Of a stretch of DNA of 64,000 bases, positions 34,182 to 45,068 are shown in pieces. The first letter of the stretch is position 1, and each line of letters starts with the position of its first letter. The notes under the pieces were generated by a model. It had not been told where the DNA came from and made no database searches. It was given only the letters and a program-made list of their open reading frames with translations. Source of the stretch: Burkholderiaceae bacterium (GTDB lineage: Bacteria; Pseudomonadota; Gammaproteobacteria; Burkholderiales; Burkholderiaceae_B); assembly GCA_020851995.1 (NCBI GenBank), contig JADZBO010000158.1, forward strand, positions 25,996 to 89,995. Reading direction: 5' to 3'. A program made the position numbers and the translations under genes.

Positions 34182-36512
34182 ATGGTTGAACTAACCATCG
34201 ACGGCAAGAAAGTCGAAGTGCAAGAGGGCAGCATGGTCATGCATGCGGCCCACAAGCTCGGCGTGTACGTGCCGCATTTCTGTTATCACAAGAAGCTGTC
34301 AGTCGCGGCCAATTGCCGGATGTGCCTGGTCGAGGTCGAGAAGGCCCCGAAGGCGATGCCTGCCTGCGCCACGCCCGTGACCAACGGCATGGTGGTCCAC
34401 ACCAGCTCAGAGCGCGCCGTCGCGGCCCAGAAAAGTGTGATGGAATTCCTGCTGATCAACCATCCCCTGGATTGTCCGATCTGCGACCAGGGCGGTGAGT
34501 GCCAGCTGCAGGATATTGCCGTTGGTTACGGCGGCGACTCATCGCGCTACCGCGAAGAAAAGCGGGTGGTCTTTCACAAAGATCTCGGTCCGCTGGTGTC
34601 GGCCGAGGAAATGACCCGCTGCATCCAGTGCACCCGCTGCGTGCGCTTTGGTCAGGAAATCGCCGGCGTCATGGAACTGGGCATGATCAACCGTGGCGAG
34701 CATTCCGAAATCACCACGTTCCTCGGTCGTGCGCTTGAGTCCGAACTGTCCGGTAACGCGATTGATCTGTGCCCCGTGGGTGCACTGACTTCGAAACCCT
34801 TCCGCTACGATGCCAGAACCTGGGAGCTCGCGCGCCGCCGTTCCGTTTCTCCCCATGACAGCCTGGGCGCCAACCTGGTGATCCAGGTCAAGGGCGACCG
34901 CGTCAAGCGCGTCGTACCGTTCGAAAACGACGCCATCAACGAGTGCTGGATCAGCGACCGCGATCGCTTTTCTTATGAAGGACTCTATGCAGAGGATCGC
35001 CTCCCTGCGCCCATGATCAAGGGTAAGGATGGTCTTTGGCGCGAAGTGCCGTGGGCCGAAGCGCTGCAGGCGGTCGCCGAGGCGCTCACGCACATCCGCG
35101 ACGAGTTCGGCGCCGGCCAGATCGGCGCGCTCGCCAGCGAGTCCGCAACGCTTGAAGAACTGTCCCTGCTGGGCAGGCTCATGCGTGGTCTGGGCTCTGA
35201 AAACATCGATTTCCGTCTGCGCCAGACCGATCCCGCCTTCGACGCCGCATTGACGGGCGTGCCGTGGCTTGGCATGGAGATCGCCCAACTCGGCGAACTT
35301 GATCGGGCGCTTGTGATCGGGTCCTTCCTGCGCAAGGATCACCCGCTGATGGCGCAACGGCTGCGCCAGGCCGCCAAGTTCGGCACCAAAGTGTGCAGTA
35401 TCGATATTGCGGGCGACGATCCGCTGCTGCCCCTTGCCGCCCGCGCGACAGTCATGCCGTCGGCGATCGCCGACACCCTGGCTCAGGTTTGCGTGGCGCT
35501 CGCCCGGATCAAGGCAGTCGATGCACCCGCCGGCCTTGCCGGTGTCGTGGTCGAACCGGCCGCACTGAAAATCGCCGAGACCTTGTCCACGGGCGAACGC
35601 ATCGGCATCCTGCTCGGCAATGTCGCGGTCAATGCGCCGGATGCCGCGCGCATTGCCGCCAACGCGCAGGCCTTGTCGCAACTGTGCGAAGGCAAACTCG
35701 GCTTCCTGACTTCCGGCGCCAATACGGTCGGCGGCTACCTGGCGGGCGCAGTGCCGGGCAAGGGTGGCAAGACCGCGGCAGCGATGCTGGCCGAGCCGCT
35801 CAAGGCCTACGTCGTGTTGCATGCCGAGCCTCAACTTGATGCCGACAACGGTCAGCAGGCGCTCGACGCGCTGAAGGCCGCGGATTTCGTCGTGGCGCTT
35901 ACGCCGTTCACGGCGTTCGCCGGCCAATACGCCCACGTGCTGCTGCCGGTTTCGCCTTTTACCGAAACCTCGGGTACCTTTGTGAATGCTCAGGGTTTGG
36001 CGCAGAGCTTTAAAGCCACTGTGGCGCCACTTGCGGATACCCGGCCCGGCTGGAAGGTTCTCCGCGTGCTGGGCAACGTCCTGCATCTGCACGGTTTTGA
36101 CGATGAGTCGTCTGAGTCGGTGCGTGATGCAGCGCTTGCAGGGGGTGTTCAGGCGCAACTGTCGAACCACATTCAGGCAGCCACCGGCGTTTCAACCGGC
36201 CAGGCCCCCGATCTGCAGCGTGTCGCCGATGTGCCCGTTTACCGAACCGACGCGCTTGTGAGGCGTTCCACGCCGTTGCAACAGACCGAAGCGAGTGCCG
36301 CGCCGGTCGCCCGCATGAGCGCTGCGACGCTTGCGAAACTCGGCCTTGAAGCCGGTCAGCGGGTGCGTGTGAAATCGGCGAGCGGGTCGGTCGAACTCAC
36401 CGCCCGGCAGGACAACACACTGGCAGCGGGCGCCGTGCGCGTCGCCGCCGGATTCGAACAGACGATCGCGCTTGGCAGTGCGTTCGGTCAACTCATCGTG
36501 GAGCGTGCCTGA
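34182..36512 (+). CDS. nuoG: NADH-quinone oxidoreductase subunit G
   Basis: NuoG is the largest peripheral-arm subunit. The N-terminal 2Fe-2S domain shows [23 protein letters not shown] and the C-x-N context for N1b. Next come the His-plus-Cys set in [18 protein letters not shown] (N5) and the 4Fe-4S set in [17 protein letters not shown] with CPVGAL (N4). A molybdopterin-oxidoreductase-like domain follows from about residue 220. It no longer appears to have cofactor ligands. The extra N7 cluster of E. coli is not obvious. 776 residues; the stop overlaps the nuoH ATG. Confidence 0.97.
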   Translation: MVELTIDGKKVEVQEGSMVMHAAHKLGVYVPHFCYHKKLSVAANCRMCLVEVEKAPKAMPACATPVTNGMVVHTSSERAVAAQKSVMEFLLINHPLDCPICDQGGECQLQDIAVGYGGDSSRYREEKRVVFHKDLGPLVSAEEMTRCIQCTRCVRFGQEIAGVMELGMINRGEHSEITTFLGRALESELSGNAIDLCPVGALTSKPFRYDARTWELARRRSVSPHDSLGANLVIQVKGDRVKRVVPFENDAINECWISDRDRFSYEGLYAEDRLPAPMIKGKDGLWREVPWAEALQAVAEALTHIRDEFGAGQIGALASESATLEELSLLGRLMRGLGSENIDFRLRQTDPAFDAALTGVPWLGMEIAQLGELDRALVIGSFLRKDHPLMAQRLRQAAKFGTKVCSIDIAGDDPLLPLAARATVMPSAIADTLAQVCVALARIKAVDAPAGLAGVVVEPAALKIAETLSTGERIGILLGNVAVNAPDAARIAANAQALSQLCEGKLGFLTSGANTVGGYLAGAVPGKGGKTAAAMLAEPLKAYVVLHAEPQLDADNGQQALDALKAADFVVALTPFTAFAGQYAHVLLPVSPFTETSGTFVNAQGLAQSFKATVAPLADTRPGWKVLRVLGNVLHLHGFDDESSESVRDAALAGGVQAQLSNHIQAATGVSTGQAPDLQRVADVPVYRTDALVRRSTPLQQTEASAAPVARMSAATLAKLGLEAGQRVRVKSASGSVELTARQDNTLAAGAVRVAAGFEQTIALGSAFGQLIVERA

Positions 36513-37588
36513 TGAAGGACTGGCTTAACGTTCTTGAAGCCTACGGCGTCGAGTACCTCGGATCAGGTCTCTGGACCCTCGTGTGGACGATGATCCGGAT
36601 CGTCTGCATCGTCTTGCCGATCATTCTGTGCGTGGCCTACCTGACCTACTGGGAACGCAAAATGATCGGCGCGATGCATGTGCGGCTTGGCCCGAACCGT
36701 GTCGGTCCCAAAGGGCTGACACAGTGCTTTGCCGACACCTTCAAACTGATGTTCAAGGAAGTCATCGTCCCGTCGCAGGCCAACGGGGTGCTGTACATCA
36801 TGGCTCCGATTCTGACCCTGATGCCCGCGCTGGCCGTCTGGGCGGTGGTGCCGTTCGGACCCGAGCTTGTGCTGGCCAATATCAACGCGGGCCTGCTGTA
36901 CGTGATGGCAATCAGTTCCATCGGTATTTACGGCGTCATCATTGCAGGCTGGGCCTCGAACTCCAAGTACGCGTTCGTCGCCGCCATGCGGGCATCGGCC
37001 CAGATGATCTCTTACGAACTGGCCATGGGATTCGCTCTGGTGACCGTGTTGCTGGTGTCCGGTAGCCTGAATCTGTCCGACATCATTGCGGTGCAGAACC
37101 GCGGCTGGTTCGCCGATCGCGGCCTGGCGTTCCTGTCCTGGAACTGGTTGCCGCTGTTGCCGCTGTTCGTGATTTACGTGATCTCCACTGTGGCCGAGAC
37201 CAATCGCCACCCCTTTGACGTCGTCGAGGGGGAGTCCGAAATCGTCGCCGGCCACATGGTGGAGTATTCGGGCATGGCGTTCGCGCTGTTCTTCCTCGGC
37301 GAATACGCCAACATGATTTTCCTGTCGGCCATGGCCTCCACGCTGTTTCTCGGCGGATGGGCGTCACCGGTCGATTTCGCGCCCTTCAACTGGATCCCGG
37401 GCTGGCTCTGGCTGGGTATCAAGACGTTTTTGGTGGTTTCATGTTTTATCTGGTTCCGCGCGACGTTCCCGCGATACCGCTATGACCAGATCATGCGTCT
37501 GGGCTGGAAGATCTTCATTCCGCTCACCGGCGTCTGGCTGGTGGTGGTGGCGATCTGGATGCAGACGCCCTGGAACATCTGGAATTGA
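36512..37588 (+). CDS. nuoH: NADH-quinone oxidoreductase subunit H
   Basis: NuoH (ND1) is the membrane subunit that forms the quinone entry tunnel and links redox chemistry to the pumps. The 358-residue protein has about eight helices. It contains [41 protein letters not shown] near residue 45 and the conserved acidic loop [40 protein letters not shown] near residue 228. [16 protein letters not shown] marks the C-terminus. Confidence 0.97.
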   Translation: MKDWLNVLEAYGVEYLGSGLWTLVWTMIRIVCIVLPIILCVAYLTYWERKMIGAMHVRLGPNRVGPKGLTQCFADTFKLMFKEVIVPSQANGVLYIMAPILTLMPALAVWAVVPFGPELVLANINAGLLYVMAISSIGIYGVIIAGWASNSKYAFVAAMRASAQMISYELAMGFALVTVLLVSGSLNLSDIIAVQNRGWFADRGLAFLSWNWLPLLPLFVIYVISTVAETNRHPFDVVEGESEIVAGHMVEYSGMAFALFFLGEYANMIFLSAMASTLFLGGWASPVDFAPFNWIPGWLWLGIKTFLVVSCFIWFRATFPRYRYDQIMRLGWKIFIPLTGVWLVVVAIWMQTPWNIWN

Positions 37589-37617
37589 CCTCGGCGCGTA
37601 GGCAAAAAAGGCAAGTT

Positions 37618-38106
37618 ATGGAAGCGATCAAGGATTTTTTCAGCAGCCTCATGCTGAGCGAGTTGCTCAAGGGCATGGCACTGACTGGCAAGTATTTTTT
37701 CAAGCGCAAGATCACGCTGCTCTATCCCATGGAAAAAACGCCGCTTTCGCCGCGTTTCCGCGGATTGCACGCGCTGCGCCGCTACCCGAACGGGGAAGAG
37801 CGCTGCATCGCCTGCAAACTCTGCGAGGCGGTGTGCCCGGCGCTTGCCATCACGATCGAGTCTGCCGAGCGCGAAGACGGAACCCGTCGCACCACGCGCT
37901 ATGACATCGACCTGACCAAGTGCATCTTCTGTGGCTTCTGCGAGGAAAGCTGCCCGGTCGACTCGATTGTTGAAACCGACGTATTCGAATACCACGGCGA
38001 AAAGCGTGGTGACCTCTACTTCACCAAGGACATGCTGCTGGCGGTGGGTGATCGCTACGAAGAGCAAATCGCCCGCAATCGCGCAGCCGATGCGCCTTAC
38101 CGCTGA
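37618..38106 (+). CDS. nuoI: NADH-quinone oxidoreductase subunit I
   Basis: NuoI (TYKY) carries clusters N6a and N6b on the path to N2. The start is ATG 37618 ([12 protein letters not shown]). The two ferredoxin motifs are [15 protein letters not shown] near residue 62 and [15 protein letters not shown] near residue 102, each with the fourth Cys followed by Pro. At 162 residues, it has the normal length. It is 29 bases after nuoH. Confidence 0.97.
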   Translation: MEAIKDFFSSLMLSELLKGMALTGKYFFKRKITLLYPMEKTPLSPRFRGLHALRRYPNGEERCIACKLCEAVCPALAITIESAEREDGTRRTTRYDIDLTKCIFCGFCEESCPVDSIVETDVFEYHGEKRGDLYFTKDMLLAVGDRYEEQIARNRAADAPYR

Positions 38107-38127
38107 TTCACGGGCCTGGGACACATA

Positions 38128-38745
38128 ATGTTTACAACGATTCTGTTCTATGTGCTGGCCGTCGTGCTGGTGGTTGCCTCGTTCAGGGTGATCACCGCGT
38201 CGAGTCCAGTCGTCGCTGTCCTTCACCTGATTCTGGCCTTCGTCAACGCCGCATTCATCTGGATGCTGCTTGGGGCTGAGTTCCTCGCGCTCTTGCTGGT
38301 GATCGTCTACGTGGGTGCGGTGATGGTGTTGTTCCTCTTTGTCGTGATGATGATCGACTTCAAGATGGAGGAGTTGCGCGCCGGGATGAAGACCTACCTG
38401 CCACTGGGGCTGATCATCGGTCTCATCATGGTGGTCGAAATGTCGTTTGTCCTGAGCGTCTCGTGGGGCGGTGTGGGTCCTGCGGCCGACATGGGTAATG
38501 ACTACAACAACACGCGCGCGCTGGGCGAAGTGATGTACACCGAATACGCCTATGCCATCCAGGTCGGCGCGGCGCTGCTGCTCGTTGGCATGATCGCCGC
38601 GATCGCTCTCACCCTGCGTGGACGACGCGACGTCAAGTACAACGACGCATCCGAGGCCGTGCGGGTGAAGGCGAAGGATCGCCTGCGCCTGCTCGACATC
38701 CCCGCGCACGAGCGCGTGAACGCCAAGTCAGGAGACCAGGCATGA
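38128..38745 (+). CDS. nuoJ: NADH-quinone oxidoreductase subunit J
   Basis: NuoJ (ND6) is a five-helix membrane subunit whose third helix contains the pi-bulge involved in coupling. The 205-residue product shows [25 protein letters not shown] near residue 58, the family signature. A hydrophilic C-terminal tail of about 40 residues ([20 protein letters not shown]) extends past the last helix. Its stop overlaps the nuoK start. Confidence 0.96.
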   Translation: MFTTILFYVLAVVLVVASFRVITASSPVVAVLHLILAFVNAAFIWMLLGAEFLALLLVIVYVGAVMVLFLFVVMMIDFKMEELRAGMKTYLPLGLIIGLIMVVEMSFVLSVSWGGVGPAADMGNDYNNTRALGEVMYTEYAYAIQVGAALLLVGMIAAIALTLRGRRDVKYNDASEAVRVKAKDRLRLLDIPAHERVNAKSGDQA

Positions 38746-39053
38746 TGACCCTAACTCTGCCGCACTTTCTGGTTCTTGGCGCGATCCTGTTCGCAATGGG
38801 GGTGTTCGGCATCTTCCTGAACCGGCGCAACCTCATCGTGTTGCTGATGTCGATCGAACTGATGTTGCTTGCCGTCAACATGAACTTCGTGGCCTTTTCA
38901 ACCTGGATGGGCGATTCGGCCGGGCAGGTTTTCGTGTTTTTCATCCTGACGGTGGCTGCCGCGGAGGCAGCGATCGGTCTGGCCATTCTGGTCCTGCTGT
39001 TCCGTAATCTCAGCACGATCAATGTTGACGAACTTGACCGCCTTCAGGGCTGA
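38742..39053 (+). CDS. nuoK: NADH-quinone oxidoreductase subunit K
   Basis: NuoK (ND4L) is a three-helix subunit with two buried glutamates that take part in proton transfer. These are visible in [20 protein letters not shown] (about residue 38) and in [19 protein letters not shown] (about residue 72). The start may be either of two adjacent ATGs (38742 or 38745). 103 residues. Confidence 0.96.
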   Translation: MMTLTLPHFLVLGAILFAMGVFGIFLNRRNLIVLLMSIELMLLAVNMNFVAFSTWMGDSAGQVFVFFILTVAAAEAAIGLAILVLLFRNLSTINVDELDRLQG

Positions 39054-39070
39054 TCGGAAGACGTAACAAA

Positions 39071-41095
39071 ATGTCTAGCGTACCTTCTCTTTATCTGGTC
39101 ATCGCCCTGGCGCCCCTGCTGGGCGCCATTCTGGCGGGTTTGTTCGGCACGGGTTTCATGGGCAACTTCATCAGCCGACGGGGATCGCACCTGATCACGA
39201 TCGCGCTGATGGTGGTCTCGACGGTCGGCTCATTCGTGGTGCTCTCCGATGTGATCAACGGCGCCCGCTTTGACGGCACCCTTTACACCTGGAGCATGCT
39301 CGGTCAGGCCAAACTTGAAATCGGCTTCCTGATCGATCCGCTCACCGCGCTGATGATGGTGGTGGTCACTTTCGTGTCGCTCATGGTGCACATCTATACC
39401 ATCGGCTACATGGCTGATGATCCTGGCTATCAGCGGTTTTTCGCCTACATCTCGCTGTTCACCTTTTCGATGCTGATGCTGGTCATGTCGAACAACATGG
39501 TCCAGTTGTTTTTCGGGTGGGAAGCCGTGGGCCTGGTGTCCTACCTGCTGATTGGTTTCTGGTACACGCGACCGACCGCGATCTTCGCCAACATGAAGGC
39601 CTTCGTCATCAACCGCGTGGGCGACTTCGGCTTCGTGCTCGGGATCGGCCTGCTGTTTGCCTATGCCGGCAGCATGCACTATGGCGATGTATTCAAGCAG
39701 GCCGATCAGCTCGCCGGGCTCAAACTGCCCGGATCCGACTGGATGCTGCTGACGGTCGCCTGCATCTGTCTGTTTATCGGCGCGATGGGTAAATCCGCGC
39801 AGGTGCCGCTGCACGCCTGGTTGCCCGATTCAATGGAAGGCCCGACCCCGATCTCCGCGCTGATCCACGCTGCCACCATGGTGACGGCCGGGATTTTCAT
39901 GGTCGCGCGCTTTTCACCGCTCTTTGAGCTCTCCAATACTGCACTTTCCTTCGTGATCGTGATCGGTTCGATTGGTGCGCTGTTTCTGGGAATTCTGGGC
40001 ATTGTCCAGAACGACATCAAACGGGTCGTGGCGTATTCCACGCTTTCCCAACTGGGCTATATGACGGTTGCGCTGGGCGCCTCGGCCTACTCGGTCGCGA
40101 TCTTCCACCTCATGACGCACGCGTTTTTCAAGGCGCTGCTGTTCCTGGGTGCCGGTTCCGTCATCATCGGCATGCACCACAATCAGGATATCCGCACCAT
40201 GGGTGGCCTGCGCAAGTACATGCCCATCACCTGGATCACCTTTCTGATTGGTACGCTTTCGCTGGTGGGCACCCCGTTCTTCTCCGGGTTCTACTCCAAA
40301 GAGCACATCATTGAGGCCGCGGGCGCTGCCAATGTCTGGGGCGCGTCCTTCGCGCACTATGCCACCCTGATTGGCGTCTTCGTGACCTCCCTGTATTCGT
40401 TCCGCGTGTATTTCCTGGTGTTCCATGGCAAAGAGCGTTTCGACTCGCACGGGCACGGACACGGACACGGCCATGATCATGATCACCATGACGCTGGTCA
40501 CGGCGGTCACGGTGGCAAGCCGCACGAGTCACCCTGGGTGGTCACGCTGCCGCTCGTGTTGCTGGCCATTCCTTCGATCATCATTGGCTACCTGGTCATC
40601 GATCCACTGCTGTTCGGCGGGTATTTCAAGGGGGTGATCACGGTGCTGGCCTCCCACCCGGCGATGCACGAACTGACTGTGGGCTGGCACGGTCCGGTTG
40701 CCTACGCGATGCACGCGTTCACATCGGTGCCCTTCATGCTGATGATCGCCGGAGCCGTCATTGCCTACTACTGCTACGTGATCAACGACAAAGTCCCGGC
40801 GACCATTCACAAGACTTTTGGCTGGCTCAATACGATCCTTGAAAACAAGTACTACGTCGACTGGTTCAATGAGCAAGTGATCGCGCGTGGTGTTCGCTGC
40901 ATTGGCACCGGGCTCTGGAAGGGCGGTGACCGCGGAATTATTGACGGAGTCATCATCAATGGCGCGTCGCGTCTGGTCGTGGCCTTCGCCGCATTCGGCA
41001 AGCGCCTGCAGTCCGGCTACATCTATCACTATGCGTTCGCGATGATCGTGGGCCTCATGGTCCTGATCACCTTTTTCGTTCTGGTTCATAAATGA
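39071..41095 (+). CDS. nuoL: NADH-quinone oxidoreductase subunit L, with histidine-rich loop
   Basis: NuoL (ND5) is the distal antiporter-like proton pump with the long lateral helix. The 674-residue product shows the antiporter core VQLFFGWEAVGLVSYLLIGFW near residue 141 with the conserved Glu, and MGKSAQVPLHAWLPDSMEGPTPISALIHAATMV near residue 238. HLMTHAFFKALLFLGAGSV lies near residue 345. Between about residues 458 and 483 lies a hydrophilic loop with about a dozen His alternating with Gly and Asp, a likely metal-binding insertion (see findings). The C-terminal horizontal helix and final anchor are present. Confidence 0.97.
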   Translation: MSSVPSLYLVIALAPLLGAILAGLFGTGFMGNFISRRGSHLITIALMVVSTVGSFVVLSDVINGARFDGTLYTWSMLGQAKLEIGFLIDPLTALMMVVVTFVSLMVHIYTIGYMADDPGYQRFFAYISLFTFSMLMLVMSNNMVQLFFGWEAVGLVSYLLIGFWYTRPTAIFANMKAFVINRVGDFGFVLGIGLLFAYAGSMHYGDVFKQADQLAGLKLPGSDWMLLTVACICLFIGAMGKSAQVPLHAWLPDSMEGPTPISALIHAATMVTAGIFMVARFSPLFELSNTALSFVIVIGSIGALFLGILGIVQNDIKRVVAYSTLSQLGYMTVALGASAYSVAIFHLMTHAFFKALLFLGAGSVIIGMHHNQDIRTMGGLRKYMPITWITFLIGTLSLVGTPFFSGFYSKEHIIEAAGAANVWGASFAHYATLIGVFVTSLYSFRVYFLVFHGKERFDSHGHGHGHGHDHDHHDAGHGGHGGKPHESPWVVTLPLVLLAIPSIIIGYLVIDPLLFGGYFKGVITVLASHPAMHELTVGWHGPVAYAMHAFTSVPFMLMIAGAVIAYYCYVINDKVPATIHKTFGWLNTILENKYYVDWFNEQVIARGVRCIGTGLWKGGDRGIIDGVIINGASRLVVAFAAFGKRLQSGYIYHYAFAMIVGLMVLITFFVLVHK

Positions 41096-42597
41096 TGGCA
41101 AGCGAGATGGCATCCTCAACTACTCCCTGGCTCACGCTCGCGATCTTTTTGCCGATCGCCTGGGGTCTGCTGGTTCTGGCCCTGGGTCGGGACGATCGGG
41201 CAGCCTTTACGCGCCACCTGTCGCTCGTCGGTGCGATCGTCAGCTTCCTCGTCACCATCCCGCTGCTCACGGGCTTCGACTCAACCACGGCACAAATGCA
41301 GTTTGTTGAAAAGGCGAGCTGGATACCGGCGTTTTCGGTGTTCTATCACCTCGGCATTGACGGCATTTCGATCTGGTTCGTTCTGCTGACCGCGTTCGTC
41401 ACGATCATTGTCGTGCTTGCGGGTTACGAGGTCATCACCACCCGCATCGCGCAGTACATGGCGGCATTCCTGATTCTGTCGGGTCTGATGGTGGGCGTGT
41501 TCGTCGCGCTCGACGGCCTGCTGTTCTACGTGTTCTTCGAGGCGACCCTGATTCCGATGTACATCATCATCGGCATCTGGGGTGGTCCCAACCGGGTGTA
41601 TGCAGCGTTCAAGTTCTTCCTGTACACGCTGATGGGCTCGTTGCTGACACTGGTTGCCTTCATTTACCTCTGGAACGTTTCGGGCGGGTCCTTCGATATC
41701 CTGACCTGGCACACGCTCCCGCTCGGCGAAACCCCGCAACTACTGATTTTCCTGGCGTTCCTTGCCGCATTCGCGGTCAAGGTGCCGATGTGGCCGGTGC
41801 ACACGTGGTTGCCGGACGCCCACGTCGAGGCGCCAACGGGTGGCTCCGTCGTGCTGGCGGCGATCATGCTCAAGCTTGGTGCCTACGGATTCCTGCGGTT
41901 ATCGCTTCCGATCGCGCCTGATGCCTCGACAGGCACGATGGCCAGCGTCATGATTTTCCTGTCGCTGGTTGCGGTGATCTACATTGGCCTCGTGGCGATC
42001 GTTCAGGACGACATGAAAAAGCTGGTGGCCTACTCGTCCGTGGCGCACATGGGCTTTGTCACGCTGGGTTTCTTCATTTTCAACACAGCAGGCATGGAGG
42101 GCGCCATCGTCCAGATGGTTTCGCACGGTTTTGTTGCCGGCGCCATGTTCCTGTGCATCGGCGTGCTGTACGACCGCATGCATACCCGCAAGATTGCCGA
42201 CTACGGTGGTGTGGTCAACACGATGCCGAAGTTCGTGACGTTTTTTGTCCTGTTCACCATGGCCAACGCCGGCTTGCCGGCAACCAGCGGTTTTGTTGGC
42301 GAGTTCATGGTGATCATGGGCGCGGTTCAGCACAACTTCTGGATTGGCGTGCTGGCCGCGACGGCGCTGATCCTCGGGGCTTCCTACTCGCTGTGGATGG
42401 TCAAGCGCGTCGCGTTCGGCGATGTCGCCAACGATCACGTGCGTGATCTGCACGATCTGACCAATCGGGAATTCCTGATCCTCGGGGTGATGGCGATTCT
42501 CGTCATCTACATGGGTATCCATCCCAAGCCCTTCACCGATGTCATGCACACGTCGGTCCAGGCCCTGCTCCAACATGTGTCCATTTCTAAACTGTAA
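41092..42597 (+). CDS. nuoM: NADH-quinone oxidoreductase subunit M
   Basis: NuoM (ND4) is the second antiporter-like pump. The 501-residue protein has about 14 helices. Conserved polar residues are visible in [21 protein letters not shown] (Glu near residue 146) and [34 protein letters not shown] near residue 230. [18 protein letters not shown] lies near residue 305. The start ATG overlaps the nuoL stop; two more Met (residues 2 and 6) are possible starts. Confidence 0.97.
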   Translation: MMASEMASSTTPWLTLAIFLPIAWGLLVLALGRDDRAAFTRHLSLVGAIVSFLVTIPLLTGFDSTTAQMQFVEKASWIPAFSVFYHLGIDGISIWFVLLTAFVTIIVVLAGYEVITTRIAQYMAAFLILSGLMVGVFVALDGLLFYVFFEATLIPMYIIIGIWGGPNRVYAAFKFFLYTLMGSLLTLVAFIYLWNVSGGSFDILTWHTLPLGETPQLLIFLAFLAAFAVKVPMWPVHTWLPDAHVEAPTGGSVVLAAIMLKLGAYGFLRLSLPIAPDASTGTMASVMIFLSLVAVIYIGLVAIVQDDMKKLVAYSSVAHMGFVTLGFFIFNTAGMEGAIVQMVSHGFVAGAMFLCIGVLYDRMHTRKIADYGGVVNTMPKFVTFFVLFTMANAGLPATSGFVGEFMVIMGAVQHNFWIGVLAATALILGASYSLWMVKRVAFGDVANDHVRDLHDLTNREFLILGVMAILVIYMGIHPKPFTDVMHTSVQALLQHVSISKL

Positions 42598-42605
42598 GCC
42601 TCGCC

Positions 42606-44093
42606 ATGATGCAATCCCAATTTGATTTTGTCCTGGCTGCCCCGGAGATCTTCCTCCTGGCGATGAGCATGCTCATTCTGCTGGCGGACGCGTTCTGGGG
42701 CGGCGGTCGGCGCGCGCTGGCCTACGGGCTCTCGCTTGCCACGCTGGCGGTTCTGTTCATCCTGACCTTCCTGCAATGGACTGCAGGGGTGTTTGGTGAA
42801 ACCTTTTTTGGTTTGTTCGTGTCAGATCCGCTGGCGCTGGTTCTCAAACTTGCGTCGTATATCGCTGTTGCGGTCACGCTGATCTACGGACGCGAGTACA
42901 TCCAGAGCCGCGATATGCTGCGGGGTGGCGAGCTCTATGTTCTGGTGCTCATGGCGCTGCTTGGCCAAATGGTGATGATTTCGGCGGGCAACTTCCTCTC
43001 GATCTACCTTGGCCTGGAATTGATGTCGCTGGCGCTTTACGCGATGGTGGCCTTGCGCCGCGATCATGAGCGCTCGACCGAGGCCGCGATGAAGTATTTC
43101 GTGCTTGGCGCTCTGGCCTCGGGTTTCATGCTGTATGGCATGTCAATGATCTATGGCGCCACCGGCAGCCTGGACCTCAGCGATATCGCCGACGCCATCG
43201 GCTCCGGTCAGATCAGCTACCTGCCGCTCACATTCGGGTTGGTCTTCCTGGTGGCGGGCCTGGCGTTCAAGTTGGGCGAGGCACCTTTCCATATGTGGGT
43301 GCCTGACGTCTATCAGGGCGCGCCGACGGCAATCACGCTGGTATTGGCCGCGGCGCCAAAACTCGCCGCCTTTGCGATTACGTTCCGTATTTTGATCCAG
43401 GGGCTTGGCGATCTGACGGCTGACTGGCAGCAGATGCTGATGATCATGGCGATTCTGTCGCTGGCCGTCGGCAACCTGACTGCAATCGCACAGACCAATT
43501 TCAAGCGCATGCTGGCGTACTCGACAATTTCACACATGGGATTTGTGTTGCTTGGCGTGATGTCCGGGTCGCTCGACGGCAATCCGACTGCAGATGCCTC
43601 GGCCTATGGTTCGGCGTTGTTTTACATCCTGACCTATGTGCTGACGACGCTGGCATCGTTCGGCGTGATCATGTTCCTGTCGCGCGAGGGATTCGAGTGC
43701 GAGTCCATCGACGACCTCAAGGGACTGAACCGTCGTAGTCCGTTCATGGCGCTAGTGGTTTTGTTTTTGATGGCATCTCTCGCAGGCTTGCCTCCTTTTG
43801 TTGGCTTCTATGCCAAGTTGCTGATACTGCAGTCGTTGCTGCAATCGGACCACCTGTGGCTCGCCGTCGTTGCGGTGATGTTCTCGCTGATCGGCGCGTT
43901 TTACTACCTGCGTGTGATCAAGGTCGTTTACTTTGATGAGCCTGTCGGCGAAAACAAGGGGCCCATTCCCGCGATGGGTTTCGCACCGCGCCTCGTGCTG
44001 GGGTTGAACGCTGGGCTGGTGCTGTTGCTTGGCCTGTTGCCCGGTTGGTTGATGGCGCTGTGCCTGGTGGTGATGCGCGTATCGATGACCTGA
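42606..44093 (+). CDS. nuoN: NADH-quinone oxidoreductase subunit N
   Basis: NuoN (ND2) is the third antiporter-like pump and the last gene of the operon. The 495-residue product shows [21 protein letters not shown] near residue 131 and [37 protein letters not shown] near residue 219. [19 protein letters not shown] lies near residue 300. Helix-breaking Lys and Glu residues are in place. It converges with serB; no DUF2818 or NUDIX gene follows, although these often do in relatives. Confidence 0.97.
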   Translation: MMQSQFDFVLAAPEIFLLAMSMLILLADAFWGGGRRALAYGLSLATLAVLFILTFLQWTAGVFGETFFGLFVSDPLALVLKLASYIAVAVTLIYGREYIQSRDMLRGGELYVLVLMALLGQMVMISAGNFLSIYLGLELMSLALYAMVALRRDHERSTEAAMKYFVLGALASGFMLYGMSMIYGATGSLDLSDIADAIGSGQISYLPLTFGLVFLVAGLAFKLGEAPFHMWVPDVYQGAPTAITLVLAAAPKLAAFAITFRILIQGLGDLTADWQQMLMIMAILSLAVGNLTAIAQTNFKRMLAYSTISHMGFVLLGVMSGSLDGNPTADASAYGSALFYILTYVLTTLASFGVIMFLSREGFECESIDDLKGLNRRSPFMALVVLFLMASLAGLPPFVGFYAKLLILQSLLQSDHLWLAVVAVMFSLIGAFYYLRVIKVVYFDEPVGENKGPIPAMGFAPRLVLGLNAGLVLLLGLLPGWLMALCLVVMRVSMT

Positions 44094-44122
44094 CCTGCAG
44101 TTGCGTTGGCGGCCAAATAACT

Positions 44123-44137
44123 GCGTCTTCAAGACGC
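44123..44137. terminator. Short hairpin between nuoN and serB
   Basis: GCGTC and GACGC pair around TTCAA in the 85-base gap between the convergent nuoN and serB genes, with GGCC repeats on both sides that could extend the fold. No T-run. Possible shared terminator. Confidence 0.35.
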
Positions 44138-44178
44138 GGGGGCCGCACTAACGCGCTAAGAGGCCGGTTGCGCGTCGA

Positions 44179-45036
44179 TCAGGCCTCAAACCAGTTCAGA
44201 ATCGCGTCGAGCCCCATGACGTTCAGCGCGTAGCGCGCCTGTGCCCGAACAACTGGCTTGGCACGGTAGGCAACCGAGTAACCGGCCTTTGCCAGCATCC
44301 TGAGATCGTTGGCGCCGTCGCCGATGGCGATGATCTGATCCTCGCGTGCACCGTGCGCGGCGGCAAAGGCGGCAAGCGCGTCGGCCTTGCCCTGCGCGTC
44401 GAGGATGCGCCCTTGTACGCGGCCGGTCAGCACCCCGTCGGTTTCTTCGAGCACATTGGCGTGAACTTCGTCCAGTTGCAGTCTGGCCTTGAGGCGCGCG
44501 GTGAAATAAGTAAACCCGCCCGATACAAGCAGCACATGCAAGCCCGCCTGTCGCGCGGTCTGTACCAGCCGCTCGGCACCAGGGTTGAGTTGCAGCTTTT
44601 GCTCGTAGACTGCCTGCAGGGCATCGGTGGACAGGCCGCGCAAAAATGCCACCCGACGCGTCAGGCTTTCCGCAAAATCCTTGATCTCGCCCCGCATCGC
44701 AGCCTCTGTGATCGAGGCGACCTGTTCCTTCACGCCGCCGAGCGCTGCAATCTCGTCGATACACTCGATATTGATCAGTGTCGAATCCATATCCATCGCG
44801 AGCACTTTGCAATCGGCCAGGCGGGAGCCGGCGGGTACGAATGCCGTGTCGATCAGGTTTTGCTCGCCCCAGGTGCGGATTTCCTGACAAATGGCAGTGT
44901 CATCGGCAACGCTGAGCAAACGGGCGGCGGAGGTACCCAGTCGAACGACACCCTGCGCTTCGGCCATTGCCGCTGCCTGTTCGATGATCTGGCTGGATAG
45001 ACCTGGGGTCTGGATGACGAGATTGCGTTGGGCCAT
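44179..45036 (-). CDS. serB: Phosphoserine phosphatase SerB
   Basis: SerB removes phosphate from L-phosphoserine in the last step of serine synthesis. The HAD motifs are CKVLAMDMDSTLINIECIDEIA near residue 77 (nucleophile Asp in DxDST) and LLVSGGFTYFTARLK near residue 178 (motif II Ser). GDGANDLRMLAKAGYSVAYRAKP near residue 245 is the acidic motif. An N-terminal region of about 70 residues precedes it, as in E. coli-type SerB. The 285-residue gene converges with nuoN and lies downstream of mfd on the same strand, 32 bases away. Confidence 0.96.
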   Translation of the reverse strand: MAQRNLVIQTPGLSSQIIEQAAAMAEAQGVVRLGTSAARLLSVADDTAICQEIRTWGEQNLIDTAFVPAGSRLADCKVLAMDMDSTLINIECIDEIAALGGVKEQVASITEAAMRGEIKDFAESLTRRVAFLRGLSTDALQAVYEQKLQLNPGAERLVQTARQAGLHVLLVSGGFTYFTARLKARLQLDEVHANVLEETDGVLTGRVQGRILDAQGKADALAAFAAAHGAREDQIIAIGDGANDLRMLAKAGYSVAYRAKPVVRAQARYALNVMGLDAILNWFEA

Positions 45037-45068
45037 GGGGTTATCTGAAATGAAGGCAATGCCCCGGA

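Noticed and set aside
34539-36170. 543-codon ORF antisense to nuoG
   Set aside because: Lies wholly within the conserved nuoG gene on the opposite strand; high GC at third positions removes stops in the complementary frame. The translation has no recognisable domain.
37480-38709. 409-codon His/Gln-rich antisense ORF over nuoI and nuoJ
   Set aside because: The complement of hydrophobic-helix codons gives such polar sequences; nuoI and nuoJ are certain.
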